From positions 1-64,000 of the forward strand of contig SVLM01000006.1 of NCBI GenBank assembly GCA_015067945.1: a DNA stretch of 64,000 nt, in the 5' to 3' direction. The DNA comes from Oscillospiraceae bacterium. Its GTDB lineage: Bacteria > Bacillota > Clostridia > Oscillospirales > Oscillospiraceae. The position numbers and the translations under genes are program-made. The notes beneath the pieces were generated by a model that was not told the DNA's origin, did no database searches, and saw only the letters and a list, made by a program, of their open reading frames with translations. Below, piece after piece: positions 1 through 9,100 of the stretch (position 1 is the stretch's first letter; each line of letters begins with the position of its first letter).

Positions 1-25
1 CACAGAAATGTGGAGGCTCTTTTGT
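1..25 (+). terminator. 3' half of a hairpin terminator, cut by window start
   Basis: The first bases match the 3' part of the complete hairpin at 128-157: both have CACAGAAATGTGGAGGCT followed by a T-rich run. The left arm lies outside the window. This suggests a second copy of the same terminator about 130 bp upstream, perhaps ending a tandem copy of the RNA described next. Confidence 0.55.
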
Positions 26-157
26 TTCTCTGGACTTGCACCCATCTGCCTGGAAGTGTCCACCGGACACTTCCCGCGGCAGGACGATAGTCTGCCCTAG
101 CCGTGAAAATAGGTAACGCGAACACAAGCCTCCACAGAAATGTGGAGGCTTTCTTTT
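26..157 (+). ncRNA. Candidate structured small RNA of unknown family
   Basis: No ORF is visible here. The segment has a perfect 10-bp stem (52-61 with 65-74) closed by CTGCC 46-50 with GGCAG 78-82. A competing partner CTGCC at 92-96 could pair with the same GGCAG. It ends in a strong terminator. A 6S-like or other housekeeping RNA is possible, but I do not recognise conserved bases of a named family. The 5' end is undefined because no promoter is visible between the two terminators. Confidence 0.35.
128..157 (+). terminator. Rho-independent terminator
   Basis: GCCTCCACA, a GAAA loop and TGTGGAGGC form a perfect 9-bp stem at 128-149, followed by TTTCTTTT. It ends the candidate RNA and insulates murC. 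Confidence 0.8.
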
Positions 158-186
158 GTGTTCAGTACCAAATTCCAAATTAATAG

Positions 187-215
187 TTGTAAAATTACTC
201 GAAATGTTATATAAT
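187..215 (+). promoter_or_regulatory. murC promoter
   Basis: TTGTAA (187-192), a 17-nt spacer and TATAAT (210-215), 30 nt upstream of the murC start. Confidence 0.7.
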
Positions 216-245
216 AAATTGATTTGATTTGAACATGGAGCTGCA

Positions 246-1610
246 ATGATTATGGATAATAATACTCTGGCACTTCAACAATATATTCAACCCGGAAAAC
301 GCGTTCACTTGGTTGGTATCGGCGGCGTTTCCATGCGTCCCTTGGGACTCGTCCTAAAGGGAATGGGACTGATTGTTTCCGGTTCCGATATGAATTCCTC
401 TGTTTCTACTGATGAACTGATTGCTCAGGGAATCCATGTGGCGATTGGTCATCGTCAGGAGAATGTTCAGGGAGCGGACTGCGTTATCCGTACCGCTGCA
501 GTACATAATGACAACCCTGAGATTGCCGGTGCTCGTGCGGCAGGCATTCCTGTGTTCGAGCGTGCTCAGGCTTGGGGTGTTATTATGAAGGCCTATCAGA
601 ATGCGATTTGCATTTCCGGTACCCATGGTAAGACCTCTACAACTTCTATGGTGGCACATATTCTGATGGAAGCTGCACTGGATCCCACAGTTATGATCGG
701 TGGTTATCTTCCGCTGCTGCGTGCCGGTCACCGGGTAGGAAATGGCGATACGATTTTGCTGGAAAGTTGCGAATATTGCGATTCCTTCCTGAACTTTTTC
801 CCCAGCCTGGCTGTCATTCTGAATATCGAGGCCGATCATCTGGACTACTTCAAGGACCTGGCTGACGTCGAAAAATCCTTCCGCAAGTTTGCCGAGCTTG
901 CCACAGACGGCATTGTGGCCAACGGTGATGATGCAAATACTGTGGAAACACTGCGTGGCTTGGACTATGTTAGCTTTGGCTTCGGTGCGAATAACACTGT
1001 CCGGGCAGTGGATCCTTCTGAGGACTGGCGTTGCTTTGATGTGGTTTGCAACGGGCATTTCTACTGCCATGTGGAGTTGGCGGTCTATGGCCGACATAAC
1101 GCAATGAATGCATTGGCTGCCGCCGCTGTTGCCTGGAAGATGGGCATCGATGCCCAGGCTGTCGTCCATGGCTTGGCAGATTTCCGCGGTGCAGGACGGC
1201 GTATGGAGTTCAAGGGCACCTATAACGGTGCAGATGTGTATGATGATTATGCACATCATCCCGGCGAGCTCAGTGCCACTATTGAGGCTGTGCGGGCTAT
1301 GGGATATCAGCGAATCATTTTTGCATTCCAACCCCATACCTACACCCGAACCCACGCACTTTTCAATGAATTTGTGGAGCAGCTTCGCAAACCGGATGTA
1401 CTGATCCTTGCAGAAATCTATGCTGCCCGGGAGCGCAACACGGTTGGCATATCCTCTCGTGATTTGGCAGAGAAAATCCCCGGCAGCATCTACTGTGCCA
1501 CCCTGCCTGAAGTGACTGGGCGGCTGCAGGAGCTGGCACAGTCCGGCGATGTGATCCTTACGGTTGGAGCCGGTGATATTTACCGTGCCGGTGAAGCATT
1601 GGTGAAATAA
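246..1610 (+). CDS. murC: UDP-N-acetylmuramate--L-alanine ligase
   Basis: MurC adds L-alanine to UDP-MurNAc in the cytoplasm, the first peptide step of peptidoglycan precursor synthesis. The 454-residue product has the expected order: an N-terminal Rossmann-like part with GIGG near residue 24, the ATP P-loop GTHGKTS near residue 125, a central ligase domain with a DDYAHHP-type motif near residue 335, and a C-terminal Mur domain. Length is normal for the family. A GGAG at 237-240 is spaced for the ATG at 246; a second in-frame ATG at 252 is possible. It has its own promoter. The ddl gene about 550 bp downstream is a later step of the same pathway. Confidence 0.96.
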   Translation: MIMDNNTLALQQYIQPGKRVHLVGIGGVSMRPLGLVLKGMGLIVSGSDMNSSVSTDELIAQGIHVAIGHRQENVQGADCVIRTAAVHNDNPEIAGARAAGIPVFERAQAWGVIMKAYQNAICISGTHGKTSTTSMVAHILMEAALDPTVMIGGYLPLLRAGHRVGNGDTILLESCEYCDSFLNFFPSLAVILNIEADHLDYFKDLADVEKSFRKFAELATDGIVANGDDANTVETLRGLDYVSFGFGANNTVRAVDPSEDWRCFDVVCNGHFYCHVELAVYGRHNAMNALAAAAVAWKMGIDAQAVVHGLADFRGAGRRMEFKGTYNGADVYDDYAHHPGELSATIEAVRAMGYQRIIFAFQPHTYTRTHALFNEFVEQLRKPDVLILAEIYAARERNTVGISSRDLAEKIPGSIYCATLPEVTGRLQELAQSGDVILTVGAGDIYRAGEALVK

Positions 1611-1613
1611 AAT

Positions 1614-1636
1614 ATCGGGCTGCAACGCAGCCCGAT
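1614..1636. terminator. Convergent hairpin terminator
   Basis: A perfect 10-bp stem ATCGGGCTGC/GCAGCCCGAT with an AAC loop lies between the convergent ends of murC and the minus-strand gene at 1644. Read on minus it runs into a T-rich tract, so it best serves the minus-strand gene. Confidence 0.7.
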
Positions 1637-1643
1637 CCCAGTG

Positions 1644-2051
1644 TCAATCCTCCAGCACCAAACGGTCCAATCCGGAACGTTGAAATTCTCCCATATAGCC
1701 TTCCATTCGACGGACAACTTCCTCGTAGTTATCTTCGTTTATCTCAGCATAACCCATATCCCGCCGGGAAAGCTCCTCAGCCAGAATCTGATAGAAAACA
1801 TTATCCTCGTAGTAGGCAATGGCTTCCTGAATGCCACCCTCTTCGTAGGCTCGGGAGGGAATGGTGGTATTGTTCCAATCCTCCACCAATATCTGCATGG
1901 GCGTGCCCTTGCAAAGACCAAACAGCTTACTTTCCAGATTGTCGTAATCGGCAAAACGGTCTTCACCCCGGGTGGAATTCAAGACCCAATTTCCAATGTA
2001 GACCAGATCCAGCAGCCGACGAAATTCCTTTGTTGAAAGATCGATCTGCAC
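1644..2051 (-). CDS. Conserved-looking hypothetical protein
   Basis: A 135-residue soluble, acidic protein with no signal peptide or membrane segment. I do not recognise a domain. It starts MQIDLSTKEFRRLL and is rich in Glu, Tyr and Arg, with a predicted helical C-terminal half. It is a single gene between murC and ddl, on the opposite strand to both, and ends at a hairpin terminator. The plus-strand ORF opposite it looks like a shadow because its composition is unlike a folded protein. Confidence 0.75.
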   Translation of the reverse strand: MQIDLSTKEFRRLLDLVYIGNWVLNSTRGEDRFADYDNLESKLFGLCKGTPMQILVEDWNNTTIPSRAYEEGGIQEAIAYYEDNVFYQILAEELSRRDMGYAEINEDNYEEVVRRMEGYMGEFQRSGLDRLVLED

Positions 2052-2163
2052 GATAAATCCCCCTTTGCGTTGGTTGTATTACTCCTATTATAGCACTGGA
2101 AAACAATATTTCCATATAGAAATTCTAAATAAATCATTTTTGATTGAAAATGAGGCGTTAAGT

Positions 2164-3234
2164 ATGAAAAAACTAAGTGTATGTGTTCTCTTTGGCGGCA
2201 TCAGTCCGGAACACGAGGTGTCTCTGCGGTCAGCTGAGTTTGTCCTGAACTGCCTGGATAAGGAAAAATACAACGTTTTCCCCGTGGGCATCACCAAGGA
2301 TGGCGACTGGATTTTGTACGCCGGTGAAGATTATTCCTTGTTGCACAGCGGCGAGTGGAAGAGTTATCCCGGCAATCGTCGTGCAGCCATCTCTCCCGTC
2401 CGAGGACAGGGCTTACTGAGCTTCGAGGGCGACTGCGTGGTCCGGGAATGGATCGATGTGGTGTTCCCGGTGCTCCACGGTGAAAACGGCGAGGACGGTG
2501 CCATGCAGGGCCTGCTGCAGATGGCAGGAATTCCCTATGTGGGCCCCCATGTGTCTGCTTCTGCAGTTGCCATGGATAAGACCCTGACCAAGCTGGTTGC
2601 TGATCAGGCAGGTATTCCCCAGGCCGCATGGCAGTTGGTTCGCAATTCCGATTTGGATGACCGTATGGAGAATATTTTGGAACAACTGGAAGCCAGATTT
2701 GCTTATCCCATGTTTGTCAAGCCAGCAGGCACCGGTTCTTCCGTCGGTGTTTCCAAGGCTGCAGATCATGAGGCTCTGCGCAGTGCACTGCTGAATGCTG
2801 GTACCTACGACGAAAAGATCCTGGTCGAAGAGTTTATCCACGGTCGCGAAGTGGAGGTTGCTGTCATGGGCAACCGGAATCCAGTGGCATCGGAGTGTGG
2901 TGAAATTGATTCCGGTGCGGAATTCTACGATTACGACGCAAAGTATGTTACAGATACATCTGTAGCCTACATTCCTGCCAGAATTTCCGACAGTGTTGCA
3001 GAGCAGGTGCGGGAGGCGGCAGTGAAGGTATATACGGCCATTGGCTGCCAGGGCCTGAGCCGCGTGGACTTCTTCGTTACCTACGAGGATGAACGGGTGG
3101 TCTTCAACGAGATCAACACCTTGCCAGGTTTCACATCCATTTCCATGTACCCCAAGCTGTTTGCTGCCAGCGGCATCCCCAGCCAGCAGCTGATCGATGA
3201 GCTGCTGAGGCTGGCTATGGAGGCTAAGGAATGA
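2164..3234 (+). CDS. ddl: D-alanine--D-alanine ligase
   Basis: Ddl joins two D-alanines with ATP to make the terminal dipeptide of the peptidoglycan stem. The 356-residue product has the ATP-grasp family landmarks: LFGGISPEHEVS at the N-terminus, HGENGEDG near residue 95, VAMDK, KPAGTGSSVGV, and the C-terminal Mg-binding NEINTLPGFT. A tyrosine-containing EFYDYDAKY segment in the omega loop fits D-Ala:D-Ala rather than D-lactate specificity. I chose the ATG at 2164 because GAGG at 2152-2155 is well placed; the frame is open further upstream but that part is not protein-like. It overlaps the next gene by 4 nt (ATGA), which implies translational coupling. Confidence 0.96.
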   Translation: MKKLSVCVLFGGISPEHEVSLRSAEFVLNCLDKEKYNVFPVGITKDGDWILYAGEDYSLLHSGEWKSYPGNRRAAISPVRGQGLLSFEGDCVVREWIDVVFPVLHGENGEDGAMQGLLQMAGIPYVGPHVSASAVAMDKTLTKLVADQAGIPQAAWQLVRNSDLDDRMENILEQLEARFAYPMFVKPAGTGSSVGVSKAADHEALRSALLNAGTYDEKILVEEFIHGREVEVAVMGNRNPVASECGEIDSGAEFYDYDAKYVTDTSVAYIPARISDSVAEQVREAAVKVYTAIGCQGLSRVDFFVTYEDERVVFNEINTLPGFTSISMYPKLFAASGIPSQQLIDELLRLAMEAKE

Positions 3235-3659
3235 AACTTCCCGTTATCCTTGAAATCCGGGGCACGCAGCACTACCAGGATCAGGAGCCGGAGGTCATAC
3301 AGTTGACCACGGAGGGCGTCATGGAATTCATCGATGGTGGCTGGGATATCTGCTATGCGGAAAGTGAACTGACGGGCCTGAAGGGCGTCACCACCACATT
3401 CCGGGTAGAACCGGACCGGGTGATCCTGACCCGTACCGGCAACCTGAACTCTCAGATGGTCTTCCAGCAGGGCGTATCCCATGAATCGCTGTACCAAATG
3501 GATTTTGGTGCTTTGATGCTTTCTGTGTGTGCCACCTTTGTATTTTATGATATTACCCCGGCCGGTGGTGTCATTGACCTGCAGTACAGTATCGAAATTG
3601 AGCAGACTGCCGCTGGAATCATTGATTATCACCTGGACATTCGCACTATAGAAGAATAA
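3231..3659 (+). CDS. DUF1934 (YwiB-like) protein
   Basis: A 142-residue protein of the DUF1934 beta-barrel family common in Firmicutes. It shows the family's alternating strand pattern (LEIRGTQHYQDQEPEVIQL at the start, and GVSHESLYQMDFG in the middle). Its biochemical role is unknown. It shares an ATGA overlap with ddl, so the two are co-translated, and it ends just before a strong terminator. The link to cell-wall synthesis is inferred from position only. Confidence 0.88.
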   Translation: MKLPVILEIRGTQHYQDQEPEVIQLTTEGVMEFIDGGWDICYAESELTGLKGVTTTFRVEPDRVILTRTGNLNSQMVFQQGVSHESLYQMDFGALMLSVCATFVFYDITPAGGVIDLQYSIEIEQTAAGIIDYHLDIRTIEE

Positions 3660-3661
3660 AC

Positions 3662-3691
3662 AAAGACCGTAGCCTCAGGCTACGGTCTTTT
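3662..3691 (+). terminator. Terminator of the ddl operon
   Basis: A 13-bp stem AAAGACCGTAGCC/GGCTACGGTCTTT with a TCA loop, followed by TTTT. An almost identical hairpin stands at 3957-3985, at the end of the convergent gene. Confidence 0.85.
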
Positions 3692-3956
3692 CAGAGTGTC
3701 CATAAAGCCGCCAATCGTCAAAATGCAAAAGACAAAGCCTTCTTCTGGAGGAGAAGGTGGCCGAGCGTAAGCGAGGTCGCATGTGGTGTTGTTACATCGA
3801 CATCATATATAAAACGCTTGCTATGCAAGACATTTTGACTTACTGCACAAACGGTCAGACTAGCGTACCTCTGTACGCCGACGCTGATCGTTTGCTTGTC
3901 TTGACGCCTTTATTGACCTCTGCCTGTATGTCAAAAACATATTTTTGACATACAGC
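3692..3956. repeat. Non-coding intergenic segment with dispersed repeat and palindrome
   Basis: About 265 bp between two matching terminators. It holds a hairpin plus GAAGGTGGCCGAGCG-type repeat at 3739-3779, related to 36394-36438, and a perfect palindrome at 3924-3955 (14-bp arms, CTGTATGTCAAAAA and its complement around CATA). A 63-codon frame crosses it, but its product is not convincing. The segment looks like the remains of a small non-autonomous element. Confidence 0.55.
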
Positions 3957-3985
3957 AAAGACCGTAGCCTTAGGCTACGGTCTTT
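3957..3985 (-). terminator. Terminator of the vanW-family gene
   Basis: A 13-bp stem AAAGACCGTAGCC/GGCTACGGTCTTT with a TTA loop, lying 6 bp after the stop of the minus-strand gene. Confidence 0.7.
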
Positions 3986-3991
3986 GGTATA

Positions 3992-5971
3992 TCAATTTTC
4001 GGTGGGATTGGTGTTTTCGCTGGGGTCAATGCTCTCTGTAGGCACCTCGGAGGGCTCGGTGCTTTCGCTGGGCTCTGTAGATTCAGAAGGCTCAGTGGGA
4101 TTCACCGAGGGCGTGTAGATACTGACCATAACCACATTCCGCTTGTCGTAATGGGACTGTCCCACAAAGACCTCCAGAGGCTCTACCTCTTCAGGCTCTG
4201 AAGGTACTGTGGGCTGGATTTCTTCGCCATCTTCACCTTCTTCGGGTTCTGCGGGCTTTGGTGTGCAGACCTTATATACGCTGACATCGCAGCCGGAGAT
4301 GGGAGTCTGCAGAATATCGCCGTTCTTATAACCGCCAGCGTTGTTCGCAGTCATGGTCTGCAGCAGAGTTACGGGATCGTAAACCTTATCGGTGACAAAT
4401 TTCAGCTCCACAGTGTAGTCCTTGGTGTCTGTGCCCAGAAGCTGAATATGCAGCTTACCATTCTTGTACTCAGCGATGATGCGAATGGGATGATCTGTGG
4501 TATTCTTAAACTGCAGATCTCTGCTGCCATACAGCACATCCGCATCCATGCCCGGCAGGATGAAGGTAGGGACATAGGCGTGGTTGTGACGCTCCAAAAC
4601 ATCCAGATCAGCCTGCAGAACGCAGGTGTACAATGCACTGGCCGCCTGGGAGATACCGCCGCCGTAGTAATTCTCGGTGTAAACCTTGCCGACAAACTGA
4701 CTGAAGGGTTTGTAGCCACGCTGACGGGTGGTCTCACCAATCAGCTCATTGAAGGAGAAGGTCTCGCCGGATTTCAAAATTAAGCCGTTCAGAGACTTGC
4801 AAACCAGCTTCAGGTTAGAAATCAGGTTGTTGTCTGCCTGCACATCCAGAACATAAGCACCCAGAATATCCTTGAACAAGTTGCCTGCCAGATCTTCAGC
4901 GGTAATATCCGGCCGCACAAAGGTCATGGGGATTTCCAGGGTCTCGCCATATTTGGCAGAAGCGATCATATCCTTCACTTCTTCCATCACGATTCCGTAG
5001 CCGTAAACCTCAGCGGTAACATTGAAGTTCTCGTCAATGTCCGCATCCACAGGTGCCTTGCAGTGCTGTTTAAATGCCTTCTCCAGTTCATCTAAGATGG
5101 AAAGGTTGGGCGGGGTAACAGAACACTGCCCTACAACCTCAAAAATACCGCTGTCGTAGGCGTCCATGATCTGCTGATACAGTGCAGTGGTGCTCAGGTC
5201 GTATTCAGCCGTACCCATAAAGATGGTCATAGTCTGATAAACCTTTTCGGTATCCGTAGGGTCCACACTGGAGCCGAGGGGAGATTCACCCTCCACTTTA
5301 ATCGTGGGATCAGATTGAAGGGTGCTGTACTTTTCACCGAAATTATCAACGGCCTTTTGAATGTACTCCGTATTCAAATTCAGATACGGCAGAATGGATA
5401 AGTTGTGGGAAGTTGCATTTTGTGCCTTGTCCTGCTCGCTTTTGGAGCCGGCACGACCCAAGTCGTAGGCAGCCTTCACCACTGCGTTGATATCCAGTTT
5501 GGCGCCGGTACCGGCAGGGGTGAGGGATACCTCGGTATCCAGCACCTTCACAACCATGGACAGTTGTTCGTAATTCTTTGCAACATCCGAAAGGGCACTT
5601 TTCGCCTGAGCTTGGGTCATGCCACCAATATTCACGCCGGCAACATACACATTGTTCAGGATCAGCTCATTGTCCGCAGGACCGCTGAGGATGAAGCAAA
5701 GTGCAATAATAATGCCGATCAGCAGCACACCGGCCACAGAAAACAGTGCGATGACAGTATTGCGATCCTTTCTGGACATCACAGGCTTTTTCTTCCTGCC
5801 AGGCTGCTGGGGGGCAGAAGCCTGTCTGGAAGGTGTGTTGGGCTTCCGCCGCTGAGGGGCGGAAGGCTTCTGGTCATCAGTAAGCTTGACGCGTTGGGTA
5901 GCACCCTTGTCAAAGCTGTCCTCAGCCATAAACTCATCAAAAGACTTATTCAGATCGTCCAGTTTTTTCAT
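3992..5971 (-). CDS. VanW-family membrane-anchored cell-wall protein
   Basis: A 659-residue single-pass protein. A charged, Pro/Lys-rich cytoplasmic segment (residues 1-70) is followed by one membrane helix (about 73-96). Next are two regions resembling the peptidoglycan-binding PG_binding_4 type, then a VanW domain from about residue 385 to 515 (SGETFSFNELIGETTRQRGY, with YYGGGISQAAS). The C-terminus is a low-complexity TEPSES-type tail. VanW proteins of Clostridia are thought to act on or bind peptidoglycan outside the membrane; the exact activity is unknown. It is monocistronic and convergent with the ddl operon. The start is less certain because GGGAAA sits very close to the ATG. Confidence 0.88.
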   Translation of the reverse strand: MKKLDDLNKSFDEFMAEDSFDKGATQRVKLTDDQKPSAPQRRKPNTPSRQASAPQQPGRKKKPVMSRKDRNTVIALFSVAGVLLIGIIIALCFILSGPADNELILNNVYVAGVNIGGMTQAQAKSALSDVAKNYEQLSMVVKVLDTEVSLTPAGTGAKLDINAVVKAAYDLGRAGSKSEQDKAQNATSHNLSILPYLNLNTEYIQKAVDNFGEKYSTLQSDPTIKVEGESPLGSSVDPTDTEKVYQTMTIFMGTAEYDLSTTALYQQIMDAYDSGIFEVVGQCSVTPPNLSILDELEKAFKQHCKAPVDADIDENFNVTAEVYGYGIVMEEVKDMIASAKYGETLEIPMTFVRPDITAEDLAGNLFKDILGAYVLDVQADNNLISNLKLVCKSLNGLILKSGETFSFNELIGETTRQRGYKPFSQFVGKVYTENYYGGGISQAASALYTCVLQADLDVLERHNHAYVPTFILPGMDADVLYGSRDLQFKNTTDHPIRIIAEYKNGKLHIQLLGTDTKDYTVELKFVTDKVYDPVTLLQTMTANNAGGYKNGDILQTPISGCDVSVYKVCTPKPAEPEEGEDGEEIQPTVPSEPEEVEPLEVFVGQSHYDKRNVVMVSIYTPSVNPTEPSESTEPSESTEPSEVPTESIDPSENTNPTEN

Positions 5972-6122
5972 TTTCCCGGTATCTATGATCGATCTCTCCT
6001 ATCTGTCAGCGGCAGCTGCCGCGAGCGAATGTTTGTTCTTCAGGTGTATTGTACCATATTTTACACGAAATGCAATGTCATTTCGTAACCAAACCGTGAA
6101 TTTCCCATGAAAATGGTAACAA

Positions 6123-9100
6123 TTATCCCTCGATTTGGCAGTAATTGCGGAAACGGTCGATGAAAACCTTGGATTGCCGCAGGCTGTCAACACCGCTGGC
6201 GAGCTTGAGCCGCAGGGTTGGCTCCTTGGCGGTGGCCACGAATTGCACCCGATTTTTGTAATCGTCATCGGCACAGATGGCACTGACCGCTTCGAAATTC
6301 AGATCGGTCATGGTCAACAGCACATCGCCGGCTTTCTGCCGAATATCCCGGATGCCAACCTGCTGTGCCTTGGCACGGAGCAGGGCAATGTCGATCAGAT
6401 TCAGCACGCCCTTGGGCGGCTCGCCATAGCGGTCAATGATCTCGTCCAGCAGGTCGTCTGCATCCTCTTGAGTGCGGATCGCCGCCATCCGTCGGTACAG
6501 ATCCATCCGTTCTTCGCCCCGTGCCACATAATCCCGATCCACATTGGCAGTTACGTTCAAATCGGCGGTGCAATCGGGCATCTTGGGCTTTTCGCCACGT
6601 TCCTCCAAAACTGCCTCGTCCAGCAGCTTCAGGTACATATCGTAACCCACACTCATCATATGGCCGGATTGCTCCGCACCCAGCAGATTGCCCGCACCGC
6701 GAATCTCCAGATCACGCATGGCGATCTTAAAGCCGGAACCGAATTCCGCAAAATCCCGAATAGCAGCAAGCCGCTTTTCCGCAACCTCCGTCAGATTCTT
6801 GTCCGGGCGGTAGGTGAAATAGGCGTAGGCGTGCCGGGTAGACCGACCCACACGACCCCGAAGCTGATGCAGTTGGGAAAGGCCAAACCGATCCGCATTC
6901 TCAATAATCAGCGTATTGGCGTTGGGAATATCCAAGCCGGTCTCAATGATCGTGGTGCATACCAGCACCTGAATTTCACCGTCTGCCATGGCTGTCATCA
7001 CATCACCCAGAGCATCCTCGCTCATCTGTCCGTGAGCAACCGCTACCTGCAATCCGGGAATCCGCCGCTTTAAAGCACCGGCACATTGGTCGATGGTGTC
7101 CACCCGGTTGTGCAGATAGTACACCTGACCACCCCGTTCCACCTCCCGGCGAATGGCATCGTCCAAAATGGCGTTGTTGTGTTCCATCACAAAAGTCTGC
7201 ACTGGATACCGGTCAGCCGGCGGCTCTTCAATGGTGGACATATCCCGGATACCGGAAAGTGCCATGTTCAGCGTCCGGGGGATGGGGGTAGCGGACAAGG
7301 TCAGCACATCCACACCCTTCGCCAGTTCCTTCAGCCGTTCCTTGTGGCTGACTCCAAACCGCTGCTCCTCGTCAACGATCAACAGACCCAAGTCCTTAAA
7401 TTCCACAGTTTTTTGCAGCAGCTTGTGGGTTCCGATGATTAGATCCACGCCGCCGGAACGAAGTTTTTGCAGCGTCCGCTTTTGCTCTGTCGGCGTGCGG
7501 AATCGGCTCAGTACATCAATATTCACTGGAAAACCACGGAAACGGGCAATGGCAGTTTGATAATGCTGCTGTGCCAGCACCGTGGTGGGCACCAAAATGG
7601 CACACTGTTTGCCGTCCATGATTGCCTTCATAACCGCCCGGAGAGCCACCTCGGTTTTACCGAAGCCCACATCGCCGCAGAGCAGGCGATCCATGGGAAT
7701 GGGAGCCTCCATATCTGCCTTGATCTGTGCAATGCATCGCAGCTGATCATCGGTCTCGGGGTAGGGGAAGTTGTCTTCAAATTCCTGCTGCCATGGAGAA
7801 TCTGCCGCAAAGGCAAAGCCTTCCTGCCGTTTTCGGGCGGCGTAAAGCTTAATCAGCTCGCCGGCCATGTCCTTGGCCGCTTTTCGAGCCTTGGTCTTGG
7901 TCTTTTCCCAAGCGTCCGTGCCAATTTTGTTCAGCCGTACATTGGCATCCTCACCGCCGCCACCGATATACTTACTTACCAGATCCAGCTGGGTGGCAGG
8001 AACAAACAGGGTGTCCGTTCCCTGATAGGCGATCTTCAAATAATCCTTTATCGCACCGTCGATTTTGATCTGCTCCATGGCAACGAATCGTCCAATGCCG
8101 TAGTTTTCGTGAACAACCAAATCGCCGGGTGTCAGATCGGTAAACGAATTCAGCTTTTGCCGATTGGTAGCGGATTTTTTGGCTTTCTTCTTCACTTCAC
8201 CCCGGGAAAGCAGCTGACCTTCTGTTAAAATGGCCAGCTTGCTGTTGGGGTACTCCATGCCAAAGGGCAGCGAACCCTCCGCCAATAAGATCTGCCCTGG
8301 CTGGGGCATCGTGGTCAGCGGAATGCAAATAAAGGCAGAAAGTCCCCTGCTGCTGAGCATCTCCTGAAGGAGCTCTGCCCGGCGGCGTGTGCCGCAAAGC
8401 ACCAGAGAAGCAAACTCCATTTTTTGATAATGAGCAAGATCGGAAGCGGCAACATCCAAATTACCGCCATAGCCGGGCAGTTGCTTGGTAGTCATGGGCA
8501 GCAGCTGCTTGGGGGGATTTTCTTCCGGGTAGGAGCTGCCGCCGAAGGCATCCAGATATAGAACAGTTTTGCCCTTCAGCTGGCGGCAGAAGTCCTCCCA
8601 CTGGCTCACATAATCGCAAAGCTCTCCCGCCACTACACCGCCCTGCAGCATACTGTCCAGCTGCATACCCACGGTCTCTGTTCGTGTCCGGGCACTGCGT
8701 TTGAGACTGCCGTGATCACAGACAACCACGATCGCACCCTCCGGAATGTAATCCACTGCATTGGAAAACTCCGGATAAATCAGTGCCATATATCGGTCGG
8801 AAGCGGATTGATTCAGATTGTTTTCATATTTATCAAGATCTTTTTCCAGGGTCTTGATCAGAGCTTCGTTGATGTTTTTCCGTCGCTGCTGCCGGCTGAT
8901 CAAATATTTCAGATCTTGGCAAAGTCCGGCGATTCCTTCCGGATGCAGCCGCGGTTGGGTCTCACCGACGGGCAGTACCACCACTCGGTCTACATTTTCG
9001 GTTCGACGTTGGGAATCCGGGTCAAAATAGCCCATAGTATCCAGCTCGTCACCGAAGAACTCTGCACGGAAGGGGCGGTCTGCAGCGGGGGAAAATACAT

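Noticed and set aside
354-1625. Long open frame on minus opposite murC (423 codons)
   Set aside because: It is a shadow of the murC codon pattern, rich in His, Cys and Ile without domain structure or ribosome site.
2065-2163. 33-codon N-terminal extension of ddl
   Set aside because: The extension is unlike any Ddl and the ATG at 2164 has a well-spaced GAGG.
3757-3948. 63-codon plus-strand frame between two terminators
   Set aside because: It crosses repeat DNA and a palindrome, has no ribosome site, and gives no protein-like sequence.
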